The notes: generated from the letters alone by a model not told the origin. A stretch of 64,000 bases of DNA from Actinomycetes bacterium (GCA_014190175.1 BJFZ01000001.1:1-64000), one strand, 5' to 3'. Positions 19,048 to 27,592 are shown, counted from the first letter of the stretch. A program made the numbers and translations.

Positions 19048-19065
19048 TATCTTGATATCAAGATA
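19048..19065. promoter_or_regulatory. 18-base perfect palindrome upstream of acnA
   Basis: TATCTTGATATCAAGATA is its own reverse complement. It covers the stop codon of the RNA methyltransferase gene and the region just before acnA. The form is that of MarR/UrtR-family operators; in Streptomyces the MarR-type regulator TamR is known to control aconitase. No marR gene is in the window. Confidence 0.6.
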
Positions 19066-20320
19066 TTACCGGAATATAGGTAGCAATGCACTCGACGTGA
19101 GCGGTCATTGGAAAGGCATCAAAAGCTGCCATCGACCGCAATTTGTAGCCGGCATCGGCAAGATAGGCGGTGTCTCGGGCCAAAGAGGCAGGATCGCAAG
19201 AGACATAACAGATCGCTCGCGGAGCTAATTTAGCCATCTGAACCACTACTTCATTGCCAGCACCGGCACGTGGTGGATCAAGAACGATTAAATCAACTTT
19301 ATTTAAACGCGGTAAATATTTTGCGACATCACCTTGATGAATCGAAACTGAGCCAGTATTTGCAAAATTAACTTTTGCGTCCTTAATTGCACTCGCTCCA
19401 GATTCAATTAATTGGACAGTACAACCGCGGGCAGCAAGTGGTTTTGCAAACAATCCAACTCCACCATATAAATCAAGTGCGATATCGCCGGCTTTTGGTT
19501 CAAGTTCGGAAAGAACGCGAGCGATAAAAACTTCAGGGGCTTTTTTATTTCCTTGCCAAAAACTATCGATACTTACTTGGTACTCAAATTTCTCACCATT
19601 TACGTCCACAACTTCTCTTTGCAACATTGGACCTTCAGCAACTCTAACTACTTCGTTTTTCTCAAGTGCAACTGATCTATCCCCCGTAGAAGAAGTTAGT
19701 ACCTCGACACGATCTTGTGATGCCCATCTTTGTTTGGTAACTTCTGGAAGATCTAATGCGGGTGCAGCAATTAAACAATCATCAATTGCATAAAGCTCAT
19801 GTGATCTAGCACCAAGAAAACCAACTTCGCCATCACGACTCCCTTTGCCGACGTGCATTGAGATCCTGGTCCGATACCCAAGACCGTCTTGGACTCCATC
19901 AATTATTAATGCTTGCACCTCTACATCGATATCCATCTTCGCTAAGCGCGTAAACTGTTCTTTAATAATCCCACTTTTGAATTTGCGCTGTGCGGATGGT
20001 GAAATAAATTGAAAATCACAACCACCACAACCTTTTGCTTTTGCATGCTTGCACGGTGGTTTAACCCGGTCAGGTGATTCAACCAAAATTTCAATTGCAT
20101 CACCGCGACAAAATGTGGAGCCCGTAGAAGTAATTTGAGCTTTTACTCGTTCGCCAGGAATGGCGTATCGGACAAAAATTACCCATCCATCATGGCGAGC
20201 AACTCCGTGACCGCCATGGGCCATTGCCGCAATTTCAACCTCAACAACTTGGCCAACCTGCAATTTGGCGGCCTTGTTGCCACTTTGCTGGTTTTTGCCA
20301 GCTCTGCCCGTTGCGCTCAT
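19058..20320 (-). CDS. TrmA/RumA-type 23S rRNA or tRNA (uracil-5-)-methyltransferase
   Basis: A 420-residue SAM-dependent RNA methyltransferase. An N-terminal TRAM domain (about 20-80, GQVVEVEIAAMAHGGHGVAR) is followed by the iron-sulfur cysteines in CKHAKAKGCGGCDFQF and Cys of IDDCLIA, then the Rossmann methyltransferase domain (DLYGGVGLFAKPLAARGC) and the catalytic motifs DPPRAGAG and YVSCDPASLARD. This is the RlmD/RumA architecture; the exact uridine cannot be named. A TACCCT hexamer 6 bases before the ATG indicates a leaderless message. Homologues lie upstream of the TrkA pair in mycobacteria too. Confidence 0.88.
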   Translation of the reverse strand: MSATGRAGKNQQSGNKAAKLQVGQVVEVEIAAMAHGGHGVARHDGWVIFVRYAIPGERVKAQITSTGSTFCRGDAIEILVESPDRVKPPCKHAKAKGCGGCDFQFISPSAQRKFKSGIIKEQFTRLAKMDIDVEVQALIIDGVQDGLGYRTRISMHVGKGSRDGEVGFLGARSHELYAIDDCLIAAPALDLPEVTKQRWASQDRVEVLTSSTGDRSVALEKNEVVRVAEGPMLQREVVDVNGEKFEYQVSIDSFWQGNKKAPEVFIARVLSELEPKAGDIALDLYGGVGLFAKPLAARGCTVQLIESGASAIKDAKVNFANTGSVSIHQGDVAKYLPRLNKVDLIVLDPPRAGAGNEVVVQMAKLAPRAICYVSCDPASLARDTAYLADAGYKLRSMAAFDAFPMTAHVECIATYIPVIS

Positions 20321-20326
20321 AACGCG

Positions 20327-20345
20327 AGGGTATCGGGTGTAGGTT
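20327..20345. promoter_or_regulatory. Divergent pair of leaderless -10 elements
   Basis: TACCCT on the minus strand (20332-20327) lies 6 bases before the methyltransferase ATG, and TAGGTT on the plus strand (20340-20345) lies 6 bases before the trkA ATG. The whole divergent intergenic region is 31 bases, so the two promoters must share upstream DNA lying inside each other's coding regions. Confidence 0.55.
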
Positions 20346-20351
20346 TGCCTT

Positions 20352-21014
20352 ATGCACGTCGTCGTAATGGGGTGCGGTCGCGTCGGAACGCTGATCGCGC
20401 AACGGTTAGAAGCAGCCGGTCACAGCGTGGCGATAATTGATCAAAATCGGGAATCATTCCGCAGGCTTGGTGCAAATTTTGATGGCACCACAGTCACAGG
20501 TGTTGGCTTTGATCGCGACACATTGCTCGAAGCCGGAATAGATCGCGCAGATGCTTTTGCAGCCGTAAGCAATGGCGATAACTCAAATATTTTAGCTGCT
20601 CGTGTTGCCCGCGAAACTTATGGCGTAAAAAATGTAGTAGCCCGAATTTATGATCCAGGTAGAGCAGAAATTTATCAGCGGCTAGGAATTCCTACTGTTG
20701 CAACAGTTGTTTGGACCGCAGATCAGATTTTGCGACGCTTGATGCCTGATGGTTCACTTTCAGAATGGCAAGATGCGACTGGCTCAATCAAATTACTTGA
20801 AGTTCATTTGCACGAAGGCTGGTTTGGTCAACCTGCAGCAAAAATAGAGGAAGCAACTGGTGCACGTTTGGCATTTATTACTCGTTTAGGAAAAGGCGTA
20901 CTTCCTAATGAACATACAGTTTTGCAAGAAGGAGATCTAGTCCACTTATTAGTAATAGAAGATCAACGTGAAAATGTTGAATTAACACTGGCGCAATCTC
21001 CTGGAGGTAAGTAA
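20352..21014 (+). CDS. trkA: TrkA-type potassium-uptake regulatory protein (CeoB-like)
   Basis: A 220-residue cytoplasmic RCK protein. An N-terminal Rossmann NAD-binding domain (GCGRVG at residues 7-12, then VAIIDQNRESF) is followed by a TrkA-C domain (about 140-220). It gates a Trk potassium channel according to nucleotide binding. The channel subunit is not nearby, as in mycobacteria where ceoB-ceoC also stand alone. The next gene starts directly after the stop with GGAGG 7 bases before it. The protein is most like CeoB by order. Confidence 0.9.
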   Translation: MHVVVMGCGRVGTLIAQRLEAAGHSVAIIDQNRESFRRLGANFDGTTVTGVGFDRDTLLEAGIDRADAFAAVSNGDNSNILAARVARETYGVKNVVARIYDPGRAEIYQRLGIPTVATVVWTADQILRRLMPDGSLSEWQDATGSIKLLEVHLHEGWFGQPAAKIEEATGARLAFITRLGKGVLPNEHTVLQEGDLVHLLVIEDQRENVELTLAQSPGGK

Positions 21015-21677
21015 ATGAGAGTTGCAATTGCTGGCGCCGGAAATGTTGGTCGAGCCATTGCGCGCGAACTTTTAAGTAATGGACATAGTTTATTGTTGAT
21101 TGATAAAGATCCAATAGCCATGAAAATGGAATCAGTACAAAATGCTGATTGGTTGATGGCTGATGCTTGTGAGATTGCGTCTTTAGATAATGCAAAATTA
21201 AATGAGTGTGCAGTATTTGTTGCCGCTACCGGCGATGACAAAGTTAATTTAGTTGCATCCTTTTTAGCAAAAACTGAGTATGGCGTTCCTCGCGTTGTGG
21301 CTCGAGTTAATCACCCAAAAAATGAATGGATGTTTGATTCTTCTTGGGGCGTAGATGTCTCAGTGTCTACTCCACGGATGCTTTCAGCACTAGTTGAAGA
21401 AGCAGTATCAGTTGGTGATTTGGTGCGGCTATTTTCTTTGCGCGCTGGCGAGGCAAACCTGGTTGAAATTACATTGCCGGCTAACAGTCCCTGTGTTGGT
21501 AAAAGAGTTGCTGATATCGAACTTCCAGAAGATGCTGCCCTTTCTGCAATTTTGCGTGATGGCCGGGTGATCACTCCTAAGCCGGCAGATGCTTTTGCCG
21601 CAGGTGATGAGTTAATCATCATCGCCGCTGCTTCAGCTGAGCCTTTATTGCAACAATGCTTTGCACCTGAGCATTAA
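21015..21677 (+). CDS. trkA: TrkA-type potassium-uptake regulatory protein (CeoC-like)
   Basis: The second 220-residue RCK protein of the pair, with GAGNVG (residues 6-11) as dinucleotide loop, LLIDKDPIAM, and a TrkA-C domain in the last 75 residues. The two proteins are of equal length and clearly paralogous, and probably form a hetero-oligomeric gating ring. Cotranscription is certain from the zero-base spacing. The stop is one base from the stop of the convergent DUF3159 gene. Confidence 0.9.
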   Translation: MRVAIAGAGNVGRAIARELLSNGHSLLLIDKDPIAMKMESVQNADWLMADACEIASLDNAKLNECAVFVAATGDDKVNLVASFLAKTEYGVPRVVARVNHPKNEWMFDSSWGVDVSVSTPRMLSALVEEAVSVGDLVRLFSLRAGEANLVEITLPANSPCVGKRVADIELPEDAALSAILRDGRVITPKPADAFAAGDELIIIAAASAEPLLQQCFAPEH

Positions 21678-21678
21678 T

Positions 21679-22308
21679 TTAAATAGTTTCTGTTTCTGCT
21701 TCACTTTCATTTTTAGCTTTAGGAACATTTCTAATAATCAACCAACTACCCCATGCCACTGCGATAAATAGTGGGTAACCCATAACAATTCTGGCAATGC
21801 CAAGCAGATCAACATTTCCAGCACGATAAAGCGGATATTGAACTGCAAGACGTCCAAAAAACAATCCAACCCATAGCCAGCCGGCTTTTATGTAGGCAGC
21901 CCGACGAATTGGATCTTTGCGCCAAGCAAGGTTCTCACCCAAAATTGGTCCCAGCATCAATCCTAGTATTGGCAATTTAATTAAATTTAAAAACAGATAC
22001 AAAGTTCCATAAACCACATTGATGATCAACCCTGGTAAATAAAAGTTTTCTGCTTTACCAGTTTTAGTAGCAAAGAAAGCACAAATTGCCACTCCGAACA
22101 AACCAGATAGTGCATGTTGAACTGTGTCTTTTTTAATTAATCTCGCTAATGCTAAGCCCGCTGAAAGAATTAGAGCATAGGTAACTGATGGCCTAATCTC
22201 TTTTGTTACATAAAATGAAACCATAAAAACTAAGGCTGGAAGGCCCGAGTCAATTAAGCCTCGAGTTCCACCTAGTGCATTTACAACTTTTTCTTTATCA
22301 TCGCTCAT
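21679..22308 (-). CDS. DUF3159 family membrane protein
   Basis: A 209-residue integral membrane protein of the actinobacterial DUF3159 family (Rv2693c type), with about six hydrophobic helices. Family signatures are [18 protein letters not shown] near the N-terminus and [24 protein letters not shown] in the middle. Function is unknown. It is the third gene of an operon with the thioesterase and dut genes, joined to dut by an ATGA overlap. The N- and C-termini are charged and predicted cytoplasmic. Confidence 0.85.
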   Translation of the reverse strand: MSDDKEKVVNALGGTRGLIDSGLPALVFMVSFYVTKEIRPSVTYALILSAGLALARLIKKDTVQHALSGLFGVAICAFFATKTGKAENFYLPGLIINVVYGTLYLFLNLIKLPILGLMLGPILGENLAWRKDPIRRAAYIKAGWLWVGLFFGRLAVQYPLYRAGNVDLLGIARIVMGYPLFIAVAWGSWLIIRNVPKAKNESEAETETI

Positions 22309-22742
22309 GCTTTTCCACTCGACCCAAAACCACCAGCACCGCGATCGGTTCCTGGCAAATGAGTAACCTCAACAAACTCCGGATGTTCAACTTTTTGAAT
22401 AATTAACTGTGCAATTCGATCACCACGTTTAATTTCAATGGCTTTTGTTAAATCATGATTGATTGCGATTACCTGAATTTCCCCACGATATGAAGCATCA
22501 ATAGTTCCGGGAGTATTTACCAATGACATTCCTTGCTTGATCGCCATTCCAGAACGTGGATGTACAAAAGCGGCGTAACCAGGTGGCAATGCAATTGCGA
22601 TTCCAGTTGGAATTAAAACCCGCTCCCCCGCAGCCAAAGTAATGTCGATTCGCGAATATAAATCAGCGCCGGCATCACCTGCTTTTGCATAACCGGGCAA
22701 TGGTAGATCTGGATCCAAACGCGTGATCAATAAATCTTTCAT
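22305..22742 (-). CDS. dut: Deoxyuridine 5'-triphosphate nucleotidohydrolase (dUTPase)
   Basis: A 145-residue trimeric dUTPase converting dUTP to dUMP, keeping uracil out of DNA and feeding thymidylate synthesis. The five family motifs are seen as [42 protein letters not shown] and the C-terminal P-loop-like GAGGFGSSG. It is ATGA-coupled on both sides, to the thioesterase upstream and the DUF3159 gene downstream. Confidence 0.96.
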   Translation of the reverse strand: MKDLLITRLDPDLPLPGYAKAGDAGADLYSRIDITLAAGERVLIPTGIAIALPPGYAAFVHPRSGMAIKQGMSLVNTPGTIDASYRGEIQVIAINHDLTKAIEIKRGDRIAQLIIQKVEHPEFVEVTHLPGTDRGAGGFGSSGKA

Positions 22743-23323
22743 GGGTTTATCTCGAAATCTGGATCAACAAAGGCTAATAACTCTGGATGCGCACGCACAT
22801 GTTTTAAATACTCTGCAGGAGCATTTTCTAGGAAATGTGACATGGGCACCACCACAAATAATGCTGCAGCTCTAACAGCAAGTGGGCCATCTGGAGTATT
22901 TAATCTTCCTTCAGCATGGGTGTAAACCTTACGACCTACCTGTCCGGAGATTTTGGCAGTGATATGCAAAGTACTGCCCATCGGAACTGGTTTAAGAAAA
23001 TCCGTTTCTAAGCGCGCAGTGACAGCAGGTGAACGAATTAACCACATTAACTTTCCTAACGCTTCATCAAATGCCAGTGATAGCAATCCACCGTGGGCTA
23101 ATCCCGGTGCGCCTTGATGATCATGAGTGACTGTAAATTCTGCGGTTAAATTCGCGCCTTCACCAGCATGTGCTACTAAATGCAATCCGGTTGGATGTAA
23201 GTCGCCACAACCAAAACAGTGGCCGAAATGAGATGGGATTTTGGTACCGATCGGTGGTGCTTTCGGATGACGTGGTGGAATTGATGCTCCATCAGGTGGT
23301 GTGGTGCTGGCAACACGACTCAT
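22739..23323 (-). CDS. PaaI-type hot-dog thioesterase
   Basis: A 194-residue acyl-CoA thioesterase-like protein. The hot-dog core shows [21 protein letters not shown], with the catalytic-type Asp/Glu, and [19 protein letters not shown]. An N-terminal [15 protein letters not shown] segment is typical of actinobacterial members. The substrate is not known. TATCCT lies 7 bases before the ATG, so the operon with dut and DUF3159 probably starts as a leaderless message. Confidence 0.85.
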   Translation of the reverse strand: MSRVASTTPPDGASIPPRHPKAPPIGTKIPSHFGHCFGCGDLHPTGLHLVAHAGEGANLTAEFTVTHDHQGAPGLAHGGLLSLAFDEALGKLMWLIRSPAVTARLETDFLKPVPMGSTLHITAKISGQVGRKVYTHAEGRLNTPDGPLAVRAAALFVVVPMSHFLENAPAEYLKHVRAHPELLAFVDPDFEINP

Positions 23324-23330
23324 AAGTAAG

Positions 23331-23336
23331 AGGATA
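23331..23336 (-). promoter_or_regulatory. -10 element of a leaderless promoter (thioesterase-dut-DUF3159)
   Basis: TATCCT lies 7 bases before the ATG at 23323. The divergent DUF3093 gene starts only 30 bases from that ATG, so both promoters are packed together. Confidence 0.5.
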
Positions 23337-23352
23337 CCGCTAACGGAGTACC

Positions 23353-23832
23353 GTGATCTCTATGGCGCCTACTCCAAATAAAGACCCCAGCAATAACCCC
23401 ACCTTTCGTGAGGTCATTTACCCTTCATTGGCTCCAATTTCATTTGCTTTTTTCCTGCTTTCATCAATTGGTGTGATCTTTGCATCAGCATATGGATCCG
23501 CGTGGGGTTGGTTTGTAACTTTACTGCTAACAATTTTCATCTCGACTGGTATTTATCGCAGCCGTTTAATTATTGAAGTTAAAGATGGAAAGTTATTTGT
23601 AGCAGGTGCCAAAATCGAAAAAGAATTTATTGGTCAAGTGACTGCTCTGGATTCTGCCGGAATGAAGTTGTTGCGCGGGCGTGATGCGAACGCAATTGCA
23701 TTTACCGCAATTAGATTTTGGATTAAAGGTGGAGTTAAAGTTGAAGTAAAGGATGCAAATGATCCGGTGCCTTACTGGTTAATTTCTAGTAAGCACACCG
23801 AAAAACTTGTTAGCGCAATTAATAAACTTTAA
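23353..23832 (+). CDS. DUF3093 family membrane protein
   Basis: A 159-residue protein with two N-terminal transmembrane helices (about 25-70) joined by a short loop, then a soluble beta-rich domain, the organisation of DUF3093 (Rv2698 type). Signatures are EVIYPSLAPISFAF and STGIYRSRLIIEVKDGKLFVAG. Function is unknown. The start is GTG 23353 with GGAG 4 bases before it, or ATG 23362. The stop shares a TTAA with the convergent DUF4193 gene. Confidence 0.83.
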   Translation: MISMAPTPNKDPSNNPTFREVIYPSLAPISFAFFLLSSIGVIFASAYGSAWGWFVTLLLTIFISTGIYRSRLIIEVKDGKLFVAGAKIEKEFIGQVTALDSAGMKLLRGRDANAIAFTAIRFWIKGGVKVEVKDANDPVPYWLISSKHTEKLVSAINKL

Positions 23833-24125
23833 GCGCACTCACGACATACAGAGGTTGGGCCTTCGCCTTTTGCTAATTGCGAACGGTGATGGACCAAGAA
23901 ACATCTCGAGCAGGTAAATTCATCCGTTTGCCGAGGCAAAACTCGAACTGTTAACTCTTCGCCGGAAAGATCAGCGCCGGGAAGTTCTAGATTTTCAGCA
24001 GCTTCTGCTTCATCAATATCAACCTGTCCAGATTTTTTATCAACCTGGCGGGCCTTTAACTCTTCAAGCGATTCCTCATGTAACTCTTCATCAACTTTTC
24101 GGGGCGTGTCGTAATCTGTTGCCAT
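23829..24125 (-). CDS. DUF4193 family small zinc-ribbon protein
   Basis: A 98-residue acidic protein of the actinobacterial DUF4193 family (Rv2699c type). It begins MATDYDTPRKVDEELHEESL, has an acidic middle, and ends in a probable zinc ribbon, CSRC and CREC separated by about 23 residues. Such proteins may bind RNA polymerase or ribosomes, but no function is established to my knowledge. It stands between convergent DUF3093 and the desaturase gene. Confidence 0.85.
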   Translation of the reverse strand: MATDYDTPRKVDEELHEESLEELKARQVDKKSGQVDIDEAEAAENLELPGADLSGEELTVRVLPRQTDEFTCSRCFLVHHRSQLAKGEGPTSVCRECA

Positions 24126-24265
24126 GTCGCCCTCCCTCTCATCTCAATCATTTTTCGCGAATTTTTCGCTGCTTGCTCTTGTAGTAAACAACGGTGCGAG
24201 CCGAATTATGCCTCTCAACTTCAAAAAGGCTTGCATCCGCTGTGCGTGTCCACACCTGCGCAAAT

Positions 24266-25234
24266 TTAAGAAAGTCGGGTAATTTGCAATCCGCGAGCGG
24301 CCTGACGCTCAAAATGCACTTCACGCTTATCTTTAAACCGCTCGGCCTCGATCTTGGTCTGGTCTAAGAAGGCGGACAACTTGTCGCGATTAGCCTCACC
24401 CGCGGCTGAAAGGCCAGTCAGATCCATGACGCCCCATGCCCGTAATACTGGCTGGACCACCTCTTCTAAATGCAGATCTAGGTCGTAAATTCCGGCGAGC
24501 GCAATCTGGACTGATTTGCGACCAAATCCGGGGATCCCATAACCAGGCATTGCAAAGTTAGTAACCACATCAGAGATCGCTTCAACTACTGCATCAGGTT
24601 CTAATTCAAGTGCTGCGCCAATTAAATTACGATAAAAAAGCATATGTAAATTCTCATCCATTGCCACCCGGGTCAACATTGATTCACAAATTGGATCATC
24701 CGAGATCCGTCCAGTATTTCGGTGCGAGATCCGGGTTGCTAACTCTTGAAAGGTTACGTATGCAACGGTGTGCAACATGTCATCTTCATATGGGGTCTGA
24801 TAACCAACGCTCATATGTGCCATCCGCAGATCTTCTAATTCAATTGGATCTACGCCACGAGTTGCCATTAAGTAATCCCGTAACACAATTCCATGTCTGG
24901 CTTCTTCTGCGGTCCAGCGATGAATCCAATTTCCCCACGCGCCATCTTGACCCATCGAAAGAGTGATCTCAGTGTGATAACTCGGCAGGTTATCTTCCGT
25001 CAATAAATTTAAAACAAGTGAGTTTTGAGCGACATCAGTTAACCGTGAATCTTTGGCTTCCCAAGCGTCACCATTTAATGGACCGGCAAAAGTGCGCCCT
25101 TCACTCCATGGCACATACTCATGTGGGTACCAATTTTTTTGGATCGCTAAATGGCGGTCTAACTCTTTGGCAACTACTGGCTCAAGGTCGCGGATTAAGC
25201 GAGATTGAATCTTTGGGTCATAGCTGGCCATCAC
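24266..25234 (-). CDS. desA: Acyl-[acyl-carrier-protein] desaturase
   Basis: A 322-residue soluble di-iron enzyme introducing a double bond into acyl-ACP. Iron ligands are visible in the two ExxH motifs, EEARH (in RWTAEEARHGIVLRDYL) and DENLH (in RVAMDENLHMLFYRN). It resembles the mycobacterial DesA1/DesA2 proteins. The start is GTG 25234 or the next codon ATG 25231, with AGGAG 5 bases before the GTG. Upstream lie three copies of GGTTACG, two forming a dyad with the same architecture as the one before fadA. The 140 bases between this gene and DUF4193 hold nothing convincing. Confidence 0.9.
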   Translation of the reverse strand: MMASYDPKIQSRLIRDLEPVVAKELDRHLAIQKNWYPHEYVPWSEGRTFAGPLNGDAWEAKDSRLTDVAQNSLVLNLLTEDNLPSYHTEITLSMGQDGAWGNWIHRWTAEEARHGIVLRDYLMATRGVDPIELEDLRMAHMSVGYQTPYEDDMLHTVAYVTFQELATRISHRNTGRISDDPICESMLTRVAMDENLHMLFYRNLIGAALELEPDAVVEAISDVVTNFAMPGYGIPGFGRKSVQIALAGIYDLDLHLEEVVQPVLRAWGVMDLTGLSAAGEANRDKLSAFLDQTKIEAERFKDKREVHFERQAARGLQITRLS

Positions 25235-25260
25235 ACGCTCCTATCGCCATTTCAAATGCT

Positions 25261-25293
25261 GGTTACGGAAGAGAAGGTTACGCTACCGTAACC
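25261..25293. promoter_or_regulatory. GGTTACG repeats and GTTAC-N6-GTAAC dyad between desA and the M81 gene
   Basis: GGTTACG occurs at 25261-25267 and 25276-25282 as direct repeats 15 bases apart, and its inverse CGTAACC at 25287-25293. The last two form an 18-base dyad GGTTACG-CTAC-CGTAACC. The dyad covers the expected -35 position of the M81 promoter and lies about 42-60 bases before the desaturase start, so one regulator could control both genes. Confidence 0.55.
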
Positions 25294-25306
25294 ATGCCCG
25301 CACTCC

Positions 25307-25312
25307 TAGACT
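25307..25312 (+). promoter_or_regulatory. -10 element of a leaderless promoter (M81 peptidase)
   Basis: TAGACT lies 7 bases before the ATG at 25320, with no ribosome-binding site between. Confidence 0.5.
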
Positions 25313-25319
25313 CGCTGAC

Positions 25320-26810
25320 ATGAAGAGAATCCTGATCGCTGAATGTGGCCAAGAGATCGCCTCCTTTAACCCAGTTCCCAGTGAATTGGACAGTTTCCGG
25401 CTCTCGAAGCCAGCTGAGTTAATACCAGAGCACCAAAATCTAAAAACTGAGATCGGCGGGGCTTTAAATATTTTCAAGGCGCGCAAAGATATTGAGTTAG
25501 TGGGGGGATTCGGCGCTCGCTCAATCACTTCAGGGGGAACAACCTCGGCGGCGGCGTGGAAATTCATTTCGGAAAGTTTTCTGGACTCATTAAAAACTGC
25601 CGGAAAAGTGGATGGCGTTTACTTTTCATTGCACGGTGCCATGGGGGCTGTTGGTCAATTGGATCCAGAAGGGTACCTATTAGTAGAAGCCCGCAAAATC
25701 TTAGGTGAGGAAGTTCCTATTGTTTCTTCATTTGATTTGCACGGGGTCATCACCGATCCGGTTTTGAAGAATTCAAATGCTATAACTGTTTTCCATACCT
25801 ATCCTCATATAGATTTATTTGAAACAGGTCAACGCTCGGCCAGGTTGTTGTTAAAAATTATGGAAGAAGGAGCAAGGCCGGTAACCGTACGCGCTCGCAT
25901 CCCGGCTTTAGTACGTGGTGATGAATTAAAAACAAAAACTGGTTTGTTTGGAAAATGTATGGATGAAGCGGTTGCTTTGGAAAATTCTCCTAAAGGCCTT
26001 TCGGGGGCAATTTTTATTGGCAACCCCTTTACTGATGTTCCAGATCTTTCCTCAAATGTAATTATCTGCACTAATGATGATGAGAAGTTGGCAGTAGATA
26101 CCGCAACTAAAATCGCAGCAGATTTCTGGAAGGTTCGCGATCAATTGCAAGCACATTTAACTTCGGTACCTGATGCAGTTGCGAAAGCATGCGCGGCTAA
26201 AAGTGGAACCACGATTTTGGTTGATGCTGCCGATGCCACAAGTTCTGGTGCATGTGGTGATAGCAACGTGGTGCTCGCTGAATTAATCAAGCAAGGTTAT
26301 TCCGGAACAGTGCTGGCTCCATTAACCGACGCTCCTGCTGTTGCTGCTGCATTTAAAGCCGGAGTTGGAAATACAGTAACTACAAATATTGGTGGCGCAC
26401 TTGATCCCCGGTACACCCCATTTGAAGTAACTGGAAAAGTTCATCTGTTAAGTGATGGAGAATTTAATAGCGAAGTAGAGGGCGAGCCATGGCACGCTGG
26501 AAATTGTGCAGTTCTAAAAATAAAAAATATCACCTTAGTTTTGATGAGCAAACCAGTTAGCTTGCACAACCGCTCACTTTTCTATTCTCACGGGCAAAAT
26601 CCAGAGAAATTTGATTTGGTAATTGTGAAATCACCGCATTGCCAAGATCACATGTACTTAAATTGGGCAACTACTTATATAAATGTTGATGCACCTGGAA
26701 GCACTAGTGCCAACTTGCCATCCCTTGGTCACACCATTTGTCGCCGGCCGGTATTCCCACTTGATGCAAATGTTGAGTATGTACCTGAGATCACTGTTTA
26801 TCGCCGTTAA
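25320..26810 (+). CDS. M81 family metallopeptidase (MlrC-like)
   Basis: A 496-residue protein of the DUF1485/MlrC family. The N-terminal domain holds the probable zinc ligands in SFDLHGVITDPVL and VFHTYPHIDLFETG; the C-terminal MlrC domain contains VDAADATSSGACGDSN. MlrC was first described for the last step of microcystin breakdown, but homologues in bacteria without that pathway are common and their substrates are unknown. The gene is monocistronic, divergent from desA, and its stop shares TTAA with suhB. It is not part of the mycobacterial gene order at this place. Confidence 0.82.
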   Translation: MKRILIAECGQEIASFNPVPSELDSFRLSKPAELIPEHQNLKTEIGGALNIFKARKDIELVGGFGARSITSGGTTSAAAWKFISESFLDSLKTAGKVDGVYFSLHGAMGAVGQLDPEGYLLVEARKILGEEVPIVSSFDLHGVITDPVLKNSNAITVFHTYPHIDLFETGQRSARLLLKIMEEGARPVTVRARIPALVRGDELKTKTGLFGKCMDEAVALENSPKGLSGAIFIGNPFTDVPDLSSNVIICTNDDEKLAVDTATKIAADFWKVRDQLQAHLTSVPDAVAKACAAKSGTTILVDAADATSSGACGDSNVVLAELIKQGYSGTVLAPLTDAPAVAAAFKAGVGNTVTTNIGGALDPRYTPFEVTGKVHLLSDGEFNSEVEGEPWHAGNCAVLKIKNITLVLMSKPVSLHNRSLFYSHGQNPEKFDLVIVKSPHCQDHMYLNWATTYINVDAPGSTSANLPSLGHTICRRPVFPLDANVEYVPEITVYRR

Positions 26811-27592
26811 TTTAAAAGTTTAAGCAGATTTGCATGAAGATCTGGCCCGGCCGCAATAGTAAAACTCTCATCTGCTGGGTCACCGCTTAAATTACTTAAC
26901 GTTGCACCAGCTTCTGTTGCGATTAATCCCCCTGCTGCTAAATCCCACGGCTTTAAACCAATCTCAAAAAATCCATCAACCGCACCTTGTGCCACAAAAC
27001 ATAGATCAACTGCGGCTGCACCAAATCTTCTGATGTCACGAACTTCGGGAATTAATTTTGCAAATTTTGTACCTTGTTCACGCCGGGTTTCGCGCGAATA
27101 GGAAAAACCTGTTGCCAACAATGCATGACTTAACTCAATTGGATTATTAACTTTAATTTTTTGTGGTTGGCCGTTATTGATCGCCACAAATGCGCCCCCA
27201 CCAAGTGTTGCACTCCAAATTGTTCCGCCGGCTAGTAACGGTGCATAGACAACACCAGCAACAGATTGACCATCGATTTGGGCGCCGATACTTACATTCC
27301 AGCCAGGTAATCCGTAGAGATAATTAACAGTTCCATCAATCGGATCTATCACCCAAGTAACTCCAGATTTGCTTACTACGTCAGCTCCTTCTTCACCCAG
27401 CAATCCATCTGCTGGTCGAAGTTGAGCAAGCATCGAAGTTATCAGCGCCTCACTTGCCAGGTCCATCTGGGTTACGACATCAACCTCACTTGATTTGGTG
27501 CTCACTTCAAGGTTGGCCGGGTGATCAAGCAGCAACTCCCCAGCGGCTAAAGCCACTTTTTTGGCAATCTGCACAAGTTCGCGGTAATTCAT
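26807..27592 (-). CDS. suhB: Inositol monophosphatase family protein
   Basis: A 261-residue Mg-dependent phosphatase. The metal-binding motifs are LGEEGADVV, WVIDPIDGTVNYLYG and KPWDLAAGGLIATEAGA. It would dephosphorylate inositol-1-phosphate or a related sugar phosphate, consistent with phosphatidylinositol lipids suggested by the PimB-like gene. The ATG at 27592 is used; an in-frame TTG at 27604 adds four residues and neither has a good ribosome-binding site. Same relative place as suhB (Rv2701c) of mycobacteria. Confidence 0.9.
   Translation of the reverse strand: MNYRELVQIAKKVALAAGELLLDHPANLEVSTKSSEVDVVTQMDLASEALITSMLAQLRPADGLLGEEGADVVSKSGVTWVIDPIDGTVNYLYGLPGWNVSIGAQIDGQSVAGVVYAPLLAGGTIWSATLGGGAFVAINNGQPQKIKVNNPIELSHALLATGFSYSRETRREQGTKFAKLIPEVRDIRRFGAAAVDLCFVAQGAVDGFFEIGLKPWDLAAGGLIATEAGATLSNLSGDPADESFTIAAGPDLHANLLKLLN

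Noticed and set aside
24208..24282. 24-residue reading frame with Cys and Lys, starting MPLNFKKAC, in the gap after DUF4193 and into the desaturase 3' end
   Set aside because: Too short, no ribosome-binding site or -10 at the right distance, and it overlaps desA; does not match the small actinobacterial ribosomal proteins I know.
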